Below, in pieces: positions 11,338 to 19,782 of a DNA stretch of 55,772 bases; the first letter of the stretch is position 1, and each line of letters begins with the position of its first letter. This stretch comes from JBDIBA01 sp039812705 (GTDB lineage Bacteria; Actinomycetota; Acidimicrobiia; Acidimicrobiales; JBBSGY01). The position numbers and the translations under genes were made by a program. The DNA lies in assembly GCA_039812705.1 (NCBI GenBank), contig JBDIBA010000007.1:1-55772 (forward strand). Reading direction: 5' to 3'. The notes beneath the pieces were generated by a model. That model made no database searches and was not told where the DNA came from. It was given only the letters and a program-made list of their open reading frames with translations.

Positions 11338-12380
11338 CAAGTTTGGTTCCCGTTGATAGTGGAGTTGTTGATTGTGTTGTTGATGCACATCTCGAGCACC
11401 GCCATGCGAACGGGAATACCCGCGGCGACCTGACGCGTGACGAGTGATTGGTCGGAGTCCGCTGCAAGTGGTGAGATTTCTATTCCGCGGTTCATTGGAC
11501 CAGGGTGCATGATGAGGGTGTTTGGTTCGAGCGATCGATAGCGCGCGTCGGTCAATCCAAAGCGCGAGACATACTCACCGACCGAACTCATCAACCCGGT
11601 TGCCGCGCGTTCTTTTTGGATGCGCAACATGTAAACCACGCCGCTCTTCTTGAGCACCGTGTCGAAGTCGTTACTAACGGTGACCGGCCAATCGTCGATG
11701 TTTGACGGAAGAAGGGTCTTGGGTCCAACGAGTGTGACCGATGCGCCCAATGCTGTGAATGCCCAGACATTGGAGCGCGCGACTCGACTGTGAAGAACAT
11801 CGCCAACGATCGCAATGTTCTGGCCCACAAGATCGTTGCGACCCAAACGTTCAAGAAGCGCAAACGAATCGATAAGGGCTTGAGTGGGGTGCTCGTGGGC
11901 GCCATCACCGGCATTGATGACCGAAGCGTCTGTCCAGTGCGAAATGGTGTGCGGCATTCCGGGCGAAGAGTGCCGGACGACAAAGGCGTCGACACCCATA
12001 GCGTCAATGGTCTGAACGGTGTCTTTGATTGACTCGCCCTTTTTCACCGACGAGGTGCCAGCGGTGAATGTCATGACGTCGCTTGACAGCTTGCGAGCCG
12101 CGTTTTCGAAACTCAAACGGGTACGCGTTGAATCTTCGAAAAACAGTGACGTGACGGTCTTGCCGGCAAGCGCCGTGGACTTGGTGTCCTCGTTGCTCAG
12201 GCGTTGCGCGTGGCTGGATGCGACGTTGAGAATCGCTTGAAGGTTGGCGCGACTTCTTCCTTCGACGGACAAGAAGCCTGAGGAGCGATTGAAGGAATCA
12301 TCTTTGAAGGAATCATCTTTGAAGGAATAACTGAGTGGCGAGCCGTCTAAGTGGTTGAGGCTGCGTTCGCTCTCTGTCAA
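11337..12380 (-). CDS. pyrB: Aspartate carbamoyltransferase catalytic subunit
   Basis: PyrB joins carbamoyl phosphate to aspartate, the committed step. The carbamoyl-phosphate loop reads FFEDSTRTRLSFE, followed by HPTQAL and MHPGPMNRG. No ATG lies near the N-terminus. I take a TTG at 12378-12380, which has AAGGG eight bases upstream; a GTG at 12387-12389 is possible but sits on top of that site. Before the catalytic domain (beginning about residue 38) is an extra leader containing an in-frame repeat SFKDDSFKDDSF, encoded by a 15-base tandem repeat. It is first in the pyr operon. No pyrR gene or PyrR-binding loop is evident upstream. Confidence 0.95.
   Translation of the reverse strand: MTESERSLNHLDGSPLSYSFKDDSFKDDSFNRSSGFLSVEGRSRANLQAILNVASSHAQRLSNEDTKSTALAGKTVTSLFFEDSTRTRLSFENAARKLSSDVMTFTAGTSSVKKGESIKDTVQTIDAMGVDAFVVRHSSPGMPHTISHWTDASVINAGDGAHEHPTQALIDSFALLERLGRNDLVGQNIAIVGDVLHSRVARSNVWAFTALGASVTLVGPKTLLPSNIDDWPVTVSNDFDTVLKKSGVVYMLRIQKERAATGLMSSVGEYVSRFGLTDARYRSLEPNTLIMHPGPMNRGIEISPLAADSDQSLVTRQVAAGIPVRMAVLEMCINNTINNSTINGNQT
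12291..12328 (-). repeat. 15-base tandem repeat (2.5 copies) in the pyrB leader codons
   Basis: On the plus strand the unit GAAGGAATCATCTTT occurs twice (12291-12305 and 12306-12320) and is followed by eight bases of a third copy. It is a multiple of three and in frame, so copy-number change would alter only the length of the PyrB N-terminus. Confidence 0.8.
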
Positions 12381-12438
12381 GAAAGCCACCCTTGCTGACT
12401 AATGGGAGGGGCTTAGGAACCTCCACGTTGCCAGGGGG

Positions 12439-12864
12439 TCAGCGTAGCACCGGTTCATCGCCACGAACATCTTTGGCAATGGCTGACAGGATGCCGTTTA
12501 CGAACTTGGATGACTCTTCACTGCTAAACCGCTTGGCGAGTTCCACCGCTTCGGAGATGATCAGCGCCGTTGACAGTTCGGGTCGTTCGTGAAGCTCGAA
12601 GGCAGCCATTCGCAAGATGCTGCGGTCAACTGCGGCCATTCGATCAAGGTCCCAACCAATTGCGTGGCTAGCAATGTCGCCATCGAGGCGTTCCTTGGCG
12701 TTGTCCGTTCCAACAACTGTGCTTCGGACGAAATCGGTTGGCTTGACGGGTAGTGAGTCAATGACCTCGTCGGCCGGAAGCTCTTTCATTTCGACTTCGT
12801 AGAGAAGTGACATGGCGCGCTCGCGCTCGATGCGACGTGACTCTGTTGTGATTGGTTCAGACAT
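12439..12864 (-). CDS. nusB: Transcription antitermination factor NusB
   Basis: NusB binds boxA RNA with S10 (NusE) in rRNA antitermination. The 141-residue protein has the family's helical pattern: RERAMSLLYEVEM at the N-terminus, then a WDLDRMAAVDRSILRMAAFEL helix region and a C-terminal EAVELAKRF with FVNGILSAIAKD. The gene follows efp after 18 bases. Together with pepP–efp–nusB–pyrB it forms the conserved actinobacterial order. Confidence 0.95.
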   Translation of the reverse strand: MSEPITTESRRIERERAMSLLYEVEMKELPADEVIDSLPVKPTDFVRSTVVGTDNAKERLDGDIASHAIGWDLDRMAAVDRSILRMAAFELHERPELSTALIISEAVELAKRFSSEESSKFVNGILSAIAKDVRGDEPVLR

Positions 12865-12882
12865 GCAGACTGCGGCCCGGCG

Positions 12883-13446
12883 TCAAACGCGAGTGAGGTA
12901 GTCGCCCGAGCGGGTGTCCACTTTGATGCGATCTCCAATGGTGACGAACAGCGGCACTTGCACAACCAGGCCGGTTTCGACAGTTGCCGGTTTGAGCGCG
13001 CCGGAAACACGGTCGCCTTGGATGCCTGGCTCGGTTTCGGTGACTTCGAGTTCGACCGAAGCCGGAAGGTCGATGCCGATGATTTCGGAGTTGTAGAACG
13101 CGACTGTCGCCGTGTCGTTTTCCTTCAAGTAGTTGATGGAGTCACCCAAAGACGCGGCGTCGATGTTTTCTTGGTCGTAGCTGGACATGTCCATGAAGAC
13201 GTAGCTGCTTGCATCGCGATATAGGTACTGCATTTCGCGCTTGTCGATGGTTGCGTGTTCAAGCTTTTCGTCAGCGCGGTAGGTCTTTTCTAGAACGCGG
13301 CCGGTGCGGAGGTTTTTGAGCTTTGTGCGAACGAAAGCGGGGCCTTTGCCCGGCTTTACGTGTTGAAACTCGACCACGGTAAACAGGCCTTCGGGAAGCG
13401 CGAGGCCCATTCCGTTCTTCAGATCATTGGTGGACACAGATGGCAT
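12883..13446 (-). CDS. efp: Translation elongation factor P
   Basis: EF-P relieves ribosomes stalled on proline runs. The 187-residue protein shows the three-domain EF-P layout. The tip loop of domain I reads VKPGKGPAF, with the Lys that is modified in some bacteria (known for the family; no modification gene is visible here). The C-terminal signature DTRSGDYLTRV is present. The ATG at 13444-13446 has a strong Shine-Dalgarno (AGAGGAG) six bases upstream. The gene follows pepP after 11 bases. Confidence 0.97.
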   Translation of the reverse strand: MPSVSTNDLKNGMGLALPEGLFTVVEFQHVKPGKGPAFVRTKLKNLRTGRVLEKTYRADEKLEHATIDKREMQYLYRDASSYVFMDMSSYDQENIDAASLGDSINYLKENDTATVAFYNSEIIGIDLPASVELEVTETEPGIQGDRVSGALKPATVETGLVVQVPLFVTIGDRIKVDTRSGDYLTRV

Positions 13447-13457
13447 GGGGACTCCTC

Positions 13458-14594
13458 TTAGGCAATAACAAGTTCTTTGGGTGCGTTTGTAAGCACCTGG
13501 CAACCGTTTTCGGTAACCACGACGGTGTCTTCGATTCGAACACCACCATGTTCGGCCAGGTAAACGCCCGGTTCAACAGTGACTACTTGGCCCGGCGTGA
13601 GGGTATCAGCAACACCGTTGGCGACCGCCGGGGCCTCGTGAATGTCCAATCCGACTCCGTGACCGGTTGAGTGGCTGAATGCATCTGCCCAGCCATGAGC
13701 CTTGATTGCTTCACGACAAACTTCGTCAACAGCGCCACAAGTGACGCCGGACTTGACGGCTTCAACGCCACGGGCCTGGCTGTCAAAGACAACGTCGAAC
13801 ATCTTTTGGCGCGTGTCTGTTGACGGTTGGCCAACGCAAAGCGTGCGGGTCATGTCTGAGTGGTAACCGTCGACGAGAGCACCAAAGTCAATGACGACCA
13901 GTTCGCCTGGGGCAATTTGGTGGTCTGACGGTTGGTGGTGAGCCTTTGCACCATTTGTGCCGGCGGCCACGATCGTGTCGAAGCTGACATCGTCAGCACC
14001 AAGTCGGCGCATTTCGGCGTCGAGCGCCATGGCGAATTCTTTTTCCGTAGGCCCATCTTTGAGAGATGGCGCGATTGCGCTCAACGCATCGTCTGCGATT
14101 GCACACGCGCGAGCAATGCGGTCGATTTCGCCTGCGTCTTTGTGGCGGCGAAGCCCTTCTACTGCCCCACTCAGCGCGACAAGGTCTTGGCCATCGAACC
14201 AGCGAGCGCGAAAGGCATCAAGTTGAGACCATGTAACGGTGTCTGCTTCCAAACCGATCTTGGCTTGGTCTGCTAATTGACCGACGAGGGCGCCTTTCTG
14301 GGCGACTAGACCTCCGACCGTGATCTCGATCTTGTGGCGGCTAAGGGCTCCACTTTCACTTAGTTCGGCTTCACTCTGGATTCCGTAGCGACCGTCGGTA
14401 GTGAAGGTGACCTTGTCTCTTGTGATGGCCAGCATTGCCGCAGACCCGGTAAAGCCCGTCAGATAAGAGATGTTGGTCAAGTTGGTGACCAATGCGGCGT
14501 CTACCGCCCATTCTTGGAAGTGCTCGCGAAACTTCTCGATTCTCGAGGCGACGTCCATTGGGCGAAGAGGTGCATACGAGGGTTTTCCTGCCAT
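13458..14594 (-). CDS. pepP: Xaa-Pro aminopeptidase family (M24B)
   Basis: M24 peptidases remove an N-terminal residue next to proline, using two metal ions. The N-terminal creatinase-like domain (about residues 15-140, including TNLTNISYLTGFTG) precedes the pita-bread domain. The metal ligands are visible: VIDFG, HSDMTRT, STGHGVG, VEPGVY and VRIEDT. At 378 residues it is close to the short PepQ/YqhT-type enzymes often next to efp, so the exact name is uncertain. The ATG at 14592-14594 has a TAAGCT box six bases upstream, suggesting a leaderless start of the pepP–efp–nusB transcript. Confidence 0.9.
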   Translation of the reverse strand: MAGKPSYAPLRPMDVASRIEKFREHFQEWAVDAALVTNLTNISYLTGFTGSAAMLAITRDKVTFTTDGRYGIQSEAELSESGALSRHKIEITVGGLVAQKGALVGQLADQAKIGLEADTVTWSQLDAFRARWFDGQDLVALSGAVEGLRRHKDAGEIDRIARACAIADDALSAIAPSLKDGPTEKEFAMALDAEMRRLGADDVSFDTIVAAGTNGAKAHHQPSDHQIAPGELVVIDFGALVDGYHSDMTRTLCVGQPSTDTRQKMFDVVFDSQARGVEAVKSGVTCGAVDEVCREAIKAHGWADAFSHSTGHGVGLDIHEAPAVANGVADTLTPGQVVTVEPGVYLAEHGGVRIEDTVVVTENGCQVLTNAPKELVIA

Positions 14595-14606
14595 GACGGC
14601 AGCTTA
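14595..14606 (-). promoter_or_regulatory. Putative leaderless promoter of pepP
   Basis: TAAGCT (14601-14606, minus strand) is followed by exactly six bases and the pepP ATG. The spacing is the same as at mihF and pdxS. No Shine-Dalgarno lies between the box and the ATG. Confidence 0.45.
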
Positions 14607-14647
14607 CGGGCTGAGGGGTTATGGAAGCCGTGATTAGGCGGAATGCG

Positions 14648-15634
14648 TTACTGGAAACGCCGCGCGAATGTCGGTCCTTGCGCAGCCGGCTCGAAGTCCG
14701 GTGCCTTTTGAGCAGCTTGGTTAAGGAGGTCGGTCATCGTGGCGCCCCTCTTGCCTAAAACAGCTGCCACGCTTTTCTGCGCCTCTTCCAAGAGTTGACG
14801 TGAGTCCTCGGAAAGCGGTGAGTCGGCGGCGGTTGCGCGGTCATAGGTCATATCGCGGACATTGAATTTTGTCCCCGCGCCTGGGTCGGTTCGGATTAGT
14901 TCTCGGATTGTGGCTACGGCTATTGCGTCAGCAGGGTTTCCGAAGACGAGCCTCTTGTCATACCTGCCTTCCGTGGACACGACCGTCCGAACAAGTTTGT
15001 CGGGATTGGAGCGTCGATGGTTAGCCAGCAGACCCATGATTGCTACGGCGGTCTTGTCGTTTAGTTCGTGCAAGGAGGCGCCCATGAAAAGTAGGTCTCT
15101 TGCGTCGGTATCGAACGCGGCTGTGAGAACGTCGTTGCGAGCAAGCCTGCTTCGTCGGTCTTGAGGGTTTTTTGCCTCCTCGGCCATCCACCTTGAAAGC
15201 TTGCTTCCGATCAGTCCCAACGGAGCAACGGCCGCATCGGGACTCATCAACATCCCCCGATATTTGTCGCCGATCTGCTCGCCTTCTTGAAGCCTGGTCG
15301 TTTGCCTCTGTGCGCTTTGACTTGTCTTGCCGCCGTCAGAGACGTTGACCTTGTCTGTTACGTCCTCGTATTTCCGAGGCCCTTCGCCGTGGGCGAGAAG
15401 CTGCCCTGCGCGGATGGTAGCGATGCTGGCCTTTAAGACCGAGTTGACCGCCAGGAACCCGAACTTTGCGACAATTCCGAACGCGTTGATGAGGTCGACG
15501 ACGCCGGGAGCCGCAACGTAATAGCCGAAATCCATGATTTCGTTGACAGCTCTGGTCGTTCCGCGGAAAAACTGCCTCAGGTGACTGCCCTTTTCCGAGG
15601 GGTAAGCAGCGGGGTCATAGGCCCATTTGGACAT
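14648..15634 (-). CDS. Hypothetical protein between pepP and aroQ (orphan)
   Basis: I do not recognise this 328-residue protein. It has no signal peptide. Residues about 38-75 are hydrophobic to amphipathic (YYVAAPGVVDLINAFGIVAK, then FGFLAVNSVLKASIATIRAG) and could associate with a membrane. The middle is charged and the C-terminus is Ala/Gln-rich (NQAAQKAPDFEPAAQGP). The ATG at 15632-15634 has GAGG about nine bases upstream, so it looks translated. It lies between two strings of genes that are normally adjacent in Actinobacteria, which suggests an insertion. No transposase or repeat flanks it clearly. Confidence 0.65.
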   Translation of the reverse strand: MSKWAYDPAAYPSEKGSHLRQFFRGTTRAVNEIMDFGYYVAAPGVVDLINAFGIVAKFGFLAVNSVLKASIATIRAGQLLAHGEGPRKYEDVTDKVNVSDGGKTSQSAQRQTTRLQEGEQIGDKYRGMLMSPDAAVAPLGLIGSKLSRWMAEEAKNPQDRRSRLARNDVLTAAFDTDARDLLFMGASLHELNDKTAVAIMGLLANHRRSNPDKLVRTVVSTEGRYDKRLVFGNPADAIAVATIRELIRTDPGAGTKFNVRDMTYDRATAADSPLSEDSRQLLEEAQKSVAAVLGKRGATMTDLLNQAAQKAPDFEPAAQGPTFARRFQ

Positions 15635-15720
15635 TTCAGAACCTCGCTTCTTGGTCGCGGCGGTTAATAGAGACGCGTCCAGTCTGGCCTGGTTGCGGAG
15701 CTAACACAAAGACGCGTAAC

Positions 15721-16224
15721 TCAGGCATTGTTCGGTCTCTTAGACAGCAGCGCGGCCGCGGCAACGACGGCGGTTGCATAGCTGAAATCGCCAAGGCCGG
15801 CCAATGTCGCTGTTGCCACGGGTGCCACAACTGACGTGTGACGCCAAGATTCTCTGCCAGCTGTGTTGGTCTGGTGCACTTCAATAATTGGGCCTTCGAA
15901 AGTGGCAAGTGCGTCTGTAAGCGCCCACGCGTAATGGGTGAAGGCCCCCGGGTTGATAATGATTGCGGAAGCTCCAACCGGCAAGGGCTCGCGCGCGGCG
16001 TGGATGGCATCGACAAGCGTTGAGACGCTATTTGACTGAACGTGGCGTAGATCGAGACCGACCTCGTTGGCTGCCTTTCGACAATCTTCGACGCGCTCTT
16101 CGAGGGTTTGGGCTCCATATAGCTCGGGCTGGCGTTTGCCAAGCAGATTGAAATTGGGTCCAAAGGCAAGCAGGACAACTGGCCTGCGACGCGCGGACTC
16201 CGTTGAAGCCTCACCGGTACTCAA
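15721..16224 (-). CDS. aroQ: 3-Dehydroquinate dehydratase, type II
   Basis: AroQ dehydrates 3-dehydroquinate in the shikimate pathway. It is the small dodecameric type II form (167 residues). Although divergent, it keeps the residues that matter: GPNFNLLGKRQPELYG with the loop Arg and catalytic Tyr, INPGAFTHYAWALTDAL, EVHQTN with the catalytic His, and WRHTS with the Arg. The start is a TTG (16222-16224) overlapping the aroB stop as TTGA; no ATG lies nearby. The gene is last in the aro string, after aroB. Confidence 0.88.
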   Translation of the reverse strand: MSTGEASTESARRRPVVLLAFGPNFNLLGKRQPELYGAQTLEERVEDCRKAANEVGLDLRHVQSNSVSTLVDAIHAAREPLPVGASAIIINPGAFTHYAWALTDALATFEGPIIEVHQTNTAGRESWRHTSVVAPVATATLAGLGDFSYATAVVAAAALLSKRPNNA

Positions 16225-17279
16225 TTGCTTGGTTCCTTTTCACTCAACTCGTTGATGAGATCGCTAACCACATCGGGCTCAATTCCACTCACGACCTCGG
16301 GGCCGCGCGGGCCATCGAGAACAAAAGTAAGACCATCGTGACTGAGAGCCTTCTTGTCACGCATCATCACTTCAATTAATTGCCCAGCGTCGGCGTTCTT
16401 AGGCATGGCAGACCCAAGCCCGTACTCTGCAAGGACTTGACGATGGTCGTCGACTCGCTGGTCGTCGATGCGTCCGAGCTTGCGAGCGAGTTCGGCGGCA
16501 AAGACAAGACCAACGGCCACGGCTTCGCCGTGACGCAGGCCGAACTGACCAACAATTTCAAGCGCATGGGCAAGGGTGTGGCCGTAGTTGAGCAGTGCAC
16601 GTTGACCACCTTCACGTTCGTCGAGGCTCACGAAAGCAGCCTTGATGGCAACGCATTGAGCAATCTCTTCAACACCGGGTTGTGGAGACGCACTTGGTGG
16701 TGCATAGCCAACGGATTTGGCAATGAAGTGATACTTCGCCATTTCTCCTAGTCCGCTTTGCAGTTCGCGCTTTGGAAGCGTTGCAAACGCATCTAGGTCG
16801 CAAATCACTGCGCTTGGTTGCCAAAAAGTACCTACGAGGTTCTTACCCAAAGACAGATTGATTCCCGTCTTGCCACCGAGGGACGCGTCGAGCTGTGCCA
16901 GAAGTGTCGTTGGAACATGGATCACTTGCATTCCGCGGTGATAGATGGACGCAGCAAAGCCGCCGACGTCGCTGACCACGCCTCCGCCAACGCTTATGCA
17001 TAAATCCGAACGTGTCATTGCGAACTCGGCAAACCCACCGCAAAGTGTTTCGATTGTTGCAAACGTCTTTGCCTCTTCGCCTTCGGGGATGACGAAGACC
17101 TTGGACTCGCAATCGACGTGGATTGCTTTGAAGTAGTCCGTGTTGGCAACTGACTCTTGGACAACGAATGCAACTTTGGAAGCCTTCGGAGGAATGTAGC
17201 GACCAATGGTTTGTGCAATGCCATTGCCGACGGCGACCGGGTAGTTGCCTGAAGTAGTTGAGAAGACAAGTTCAATCAT
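16221..17279 (-). CDS. aroB: 3-Dehydroquinate synthase
   Basis: AroB cyclises DAHP to 3-dehydroquinate with NAD+ and zinc. The NAD-binding segment reads VGGGVVSDVGGF (the usual GD is SD here), followed by HVPTTLLAQLDASLGGKTGIN and the zinc His region NYGHTLAHALE and RHGEAVAVG. The length of 352 is normal. The ATG overlaps the aroK stop by four bases (ATGA), and its own stop overlaps aroQ. Confidence 0.96.
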   Translation of the reverse strand: MIELVFSTTSGNYPVAVGNGIAQTIGRYIPPKASKVAFVVQESVANTDYFKAIHVDCESKVFVIPEGEEAKTFATIETLCGGFAEFAMTRSDLCISVGGGVVSDVGGFAASIYHRGMQVIHVPTTLLAQLDASLGGKTGINLSLGKNLVGTFWQPSAVICDLDAFATLPKRELQSGLGEMAKYHFIAKSVGYAPPSASPQPGVEEIAQCVAIKAAFVSLDEREGGQRALLNYGHTLAHALEIVGQFGLRHGEAVAVGLVFAAELARKLGRIDDQRVDDHRQVLAEYGLGSAMPKNADAGQLIEVMMRDKKALSHDGLTFVLDGPRGPEVVSGIEPDVVSDLINELSEKEPSN

Positions 17280-17809
17280 CGCAGTGCCTCAATGATCTCA
17301 TCGACGATGGCGGCTGGTTCGCGACCGTCAGTTGACACGGTGTAGTCGGCAAGTGCTTCGTACACGGGGTCTCGTGTCAGCGATAAACGCTGTAACGCTT
17401 CGCCTGGATGCGAGCCAAGCATTGGACGTTCGAGGTGTTGTTCGACCACTCGGCTGGTCAATACGTCTACGGGTGCGCGCAGCCAAATTACCGTCGAGTT
17501 CTCGCTCAACAACCAGCGCGTGGCCTCGCGCATGACGGCGCCACCGGCAACTGCGATGACGCCGGGGCCTTGGGCCAACAGCGCACTTGCCACGACTGCT
17601 TCTTCAAGGTCGCGAAAGGCTTGCTCGCCCTGCTTTGCAAAAATCTCGGCGACAGTCATGGACGTTTGCGCTTCGATGTCTGCATCGCTGTCGTAAAAAC
17701 GCCGGCCTAAGCGTTCGGCTAACAAAGCCCCCACTGTTGACTTGCCCGAACCCATCATTCCAACGAGTGCGATTTGCTTGGACGGACTCGTTGTCGGCTC
17801 AGGCATCAT
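17276..17809 (-). CDS. aroK: Shikimate kinase
   Basis: AroK phosphorylates shikimate at the 3-hydroxyl. The Walker A is GMMGSGKST. DSDADIE carries the shikimate-binding Asp, and AVAGGAVM matches the GGG motif region. A lid Arg follows in LERPML. I chose the tandem ATG at 17807-17809 (17804-17806 also possible), which overlaps the aroC stop by 11 or 8 bases. The longer open frame upstream is only the reverse reading of aroC. Length 177, typical. Confidence 0.95.
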   Translation of the reverse strand: MMPEPTTSPSKQIALVGMMGSGKSTVGALLAERLGRRFYDSDADIEAQTSMTVAEIFAKQGEQAFRDLEEAVVASALLAQGPGVIAVAGGAVMREATRWLLSENSTVIWLRAPVDVLTSRVVEQHLERPMLGSHPGEALQRLSLTRDPVYEALADYTVSTDGREPAAIVDEIIEALR

Positions 17810-18986
17810 TTGAAACACCGCCAATGCCCGAATGCAGCGACTCGTTGAAAGCGGAAAAGTTGCGAAGGATTTCAGGCATCGAGTCTCCGCCGAACTTGCG
17901 AAGGACTTCGTTTGCCAACACAAGGGCTGTCATCGATTCGGCGACGACGCCCATTGCCGGAACGGCCGTGACATCTGTTCGTTCGCGGAACGAAACGGTT
18001 TCTTCTTTGGTGACAACGTCGACCGTTTTGAGGGTCGGGCGACTGAGCGTTGCAAGGGGCTTCATCCAGAGTTTTGCTGTCAGCAGTGCACCGGTACTGA
18101 TTCCGCCCTCGATGCCGCCTGCCAAATGTGTGGAGCGGGAGTAGGACTTGGAACCCTCGTTCCAAGAGATTGCGTCGTGTCCACTTGAGCCGCGTTGTCC
18201 GGCGACGCTAATGCCCTCGCCAAGTTCAACAGCTTTGATTGCTTGAATGCTCATCAGTGCCTGGCCCAGCAGGCCGTCCAGCTTGCGATCCCATTGAACA
18301 TGGCTGCCGAGGCCGACAGGTACGCCTGAAGCAATGACTTCGGCGATACCACCAAGAGAGTCCCCCACTTTGGCTGCAGCCTTTACTTCTGCAACCAATG
18401 CATCGGTTGATTCAGCGTGTGCACAGCGAACCTCGTTGGCGTCGATGGCATCGAGTTGGTCAAAAGTCGGTTTGGCAATGTTTTCCGGAACGTGTGCTGT
18501 GCCCAAGGCCGTGACATGTGAAAAGACATGAACGTTGAAGTTGTCCAGAAACGCTTTGGCGCATGCACCCGCGGCAACGCGCGCAGCGGTCTCGCGTGCC
18601 GACGCACGTTCAAGAATGTCGCGAGCATCTGCACGGTTGTACTTCTGCATGCCTGCCAAGTCTGCGTGGCCGGGACGCGGTTGGGTCAACACCTTCTCGG
18701 ACTGACCGGGTGCCGGTGACATCTCGACTTCCCACTTGGGCCACTCGGTGTTGTCAATGAGGATCGAAATGGGCGAGCCAAGGGTTTCGCCATGACGAAT
18801 GCCGGAAAGCAGAGTGACTTCGTCTCTTTCGAAACGCATGCGCGGCCCACGTCCATAACCAAGGCGGCGGCGTCCAAGTTCGTCCTGGATGGCCTCCTTG
18901 GTGATCTGCAATCCGGCGGGCAGACCTTCGATAATGACGACAAGGCCCTTGCCGTGGGATTCACCAGCTGTCAGAAATCGCAACAC
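17799..18986 (-). CDS. aroC: Chorismate synthase
   Basis: AroC converts EPSP to chorismate using reduced FMN. Signatures are LRFLTAGESHGKGL at the start, a GRRRLGYGRGPRM stretch, RASARETAARVAAGA, and the late HLAGGIEGGISTG block. The length of 395 is normal. The start is GTG (18984-18986), placed by homology (the family begins MLRFLTAGESHG). It follows the prepilin peptidase gene after 22 bases. Confidence 0.96.
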   Translation of the reverse strand: MLRFLTAGESHGKGLVVIIEGLPAGLQITKEAIQDELGRRRLGYGRGPRMRFERDEVTLLSGIRHGETLGSPISILIDNTEWPKWEVEMSPAPGQSEKVLTQPRPGHADLAGMQKYNRADARDILERASARETAARVAAGACAKAFLDNFNVHVFSHVTALGTAHVPENIAKPTFDQLDAIDANEVRCAHAESTDALVAEVKAAAKVGDSLGGIAEVIASGVPVGLGSHVQWDRKLDGLLGQALMSIQAIKAVELGEGISVAGQRGSSGHDAISWNEGSKSYSRSTHLAGGIEGGISTGALLTAKLWMKPLATLSRPTLKTVDVVTKEETVSFRERTDVTAVPAMGVVAESMTALVLANEVLRKFGGDSMPEILRNFSAFNESLHSGIGGVSNDA

Positions 18987-19008
18987 GGCGCCAGGCTACT
19001 TGGGGCGC

Positions 19009-19782
19009 TCACGCCAGGACGTTTGCCCACAGCTGGGCAAAAAGGATTGAAACGGTGGCGCCGAGGAGCATGAAAGGCCCATGCGGCAAGGCACTCTTCA
19101 TGGTTTTCATGCGGACAATCACCATGAAAAGTCCAACCATGGAACTGACGAGCAAACCTACGAAGAGGGCAATGATGGCATTGCCGACACCAATCCATCC
19201 GGTGAAGAGACCAACGGCCGTCGCAAGACGGACATCGCCGTAACCCATGCCCGCTGGAAATAGAAACCAGAAAATGAAATAGAAAAGCCGCAGCCCGATC
19301 ATTGTGAGCACGGCGGTTGTAAAACGTGACCAGTCACCGTTGACCGCGCAGAACAACGCAAAGTTCAGGAGGCCAGCGACTACTGCCAGGTAGACCGCCT
19401 TGGTGGGAATTATGTATTGACGCAGGTCGATGACTGCAATGGCAATGGCGCAGAGGAAGAACACTGCATAGGCCGGTAATGCAAGCGACCAGTCAAGCTG
19501 CCAACCCGCAACGGCCATGAACAAAACGGTTGCGACCTCTAGCCAACCAAAGTCGGGCCAAAGGCGTTTGCCACATGTTGAGCAACGAGACTTGCCGGTG
19601 ACATGTGCGAGTGCGCCAATGCGACTTGTTCCTTCTGGACGAGTGCCGCAAGTCGCGCAATTCAAGCCAAAACGTCGGACGGGAAAGTGCGAGGGAAGGC
19701 TTCTGATGGCGATGTGGATGAGTGGTGTTGCCAGCAGTCCAATGAGGCCCAGGGCTATTGCCGCCCAAAGTTGTGAAGTCAT
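19009..19782 (-). CDS. Prepilin peptidase, A24 family (PilD/TadV-like)
   Basis: This membrane aspartyl peptidase cuts leader peptides of type IV pilin-like proteins and may methylate them. Two CxxC pairs (NCATCG and RCSTCG) form the cytoplasmic zinc site near residues 42 and 67. The catalytic aspartates are in AVIDLRQYIIP and GMGYGDVRLA (the GxGD motif). About seven hydrophobic segments are visible. The ATG overlaps the aroE stop (ATGA). Its place between aroE and aroC is common in Actinobacteria; no pilin genes are in this window, so its substrate is unknown. Confidence 0.9.
   Translation of the reverse strand: MTSQLWAAIALGLIGLLATPLIHIAIRSLPSHFPVRRFGLNCATCGTRPEGTSRIGALAHVTGKSRCSTCGKRLWPDFGWLEVATVLFMAVAGWQLDWSLALPAYAVFFLCAIAIAVIDLRQYIIPTKAVYLAVVAGLLNFALFCAVNGDWSRFTTAVLTMIGLRLFYFIFWFLFPAGMGYGDVRLATAVGLFTGWIGVGNAIIALFVGLLVSSMVGLFMVIVRMKTMKSALPHGPFMLLGATVSILFAQLWANVLA

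Noticed and set aside
12381..12438. PyrR-type attenuator before pyrB
   Set aside because: The gap holds a short GGAGG/CCTCC pairing, but not the PyrR-binding loop pattern, and no pyrR gene is present nearby.
15671..15717. Direct repeat AGACGCGT flanking the gap upstream of the orphan at 14648-15634
   Set aside because: Both copies lie on the same side of the gene and are only eight bases, so they do not mark an insertion.
15636..16214. 192-codon frame overlapping aroQ on the same strand
   Set aside because: It is out of frame with aroQ, which keeps all its catalytic residues.
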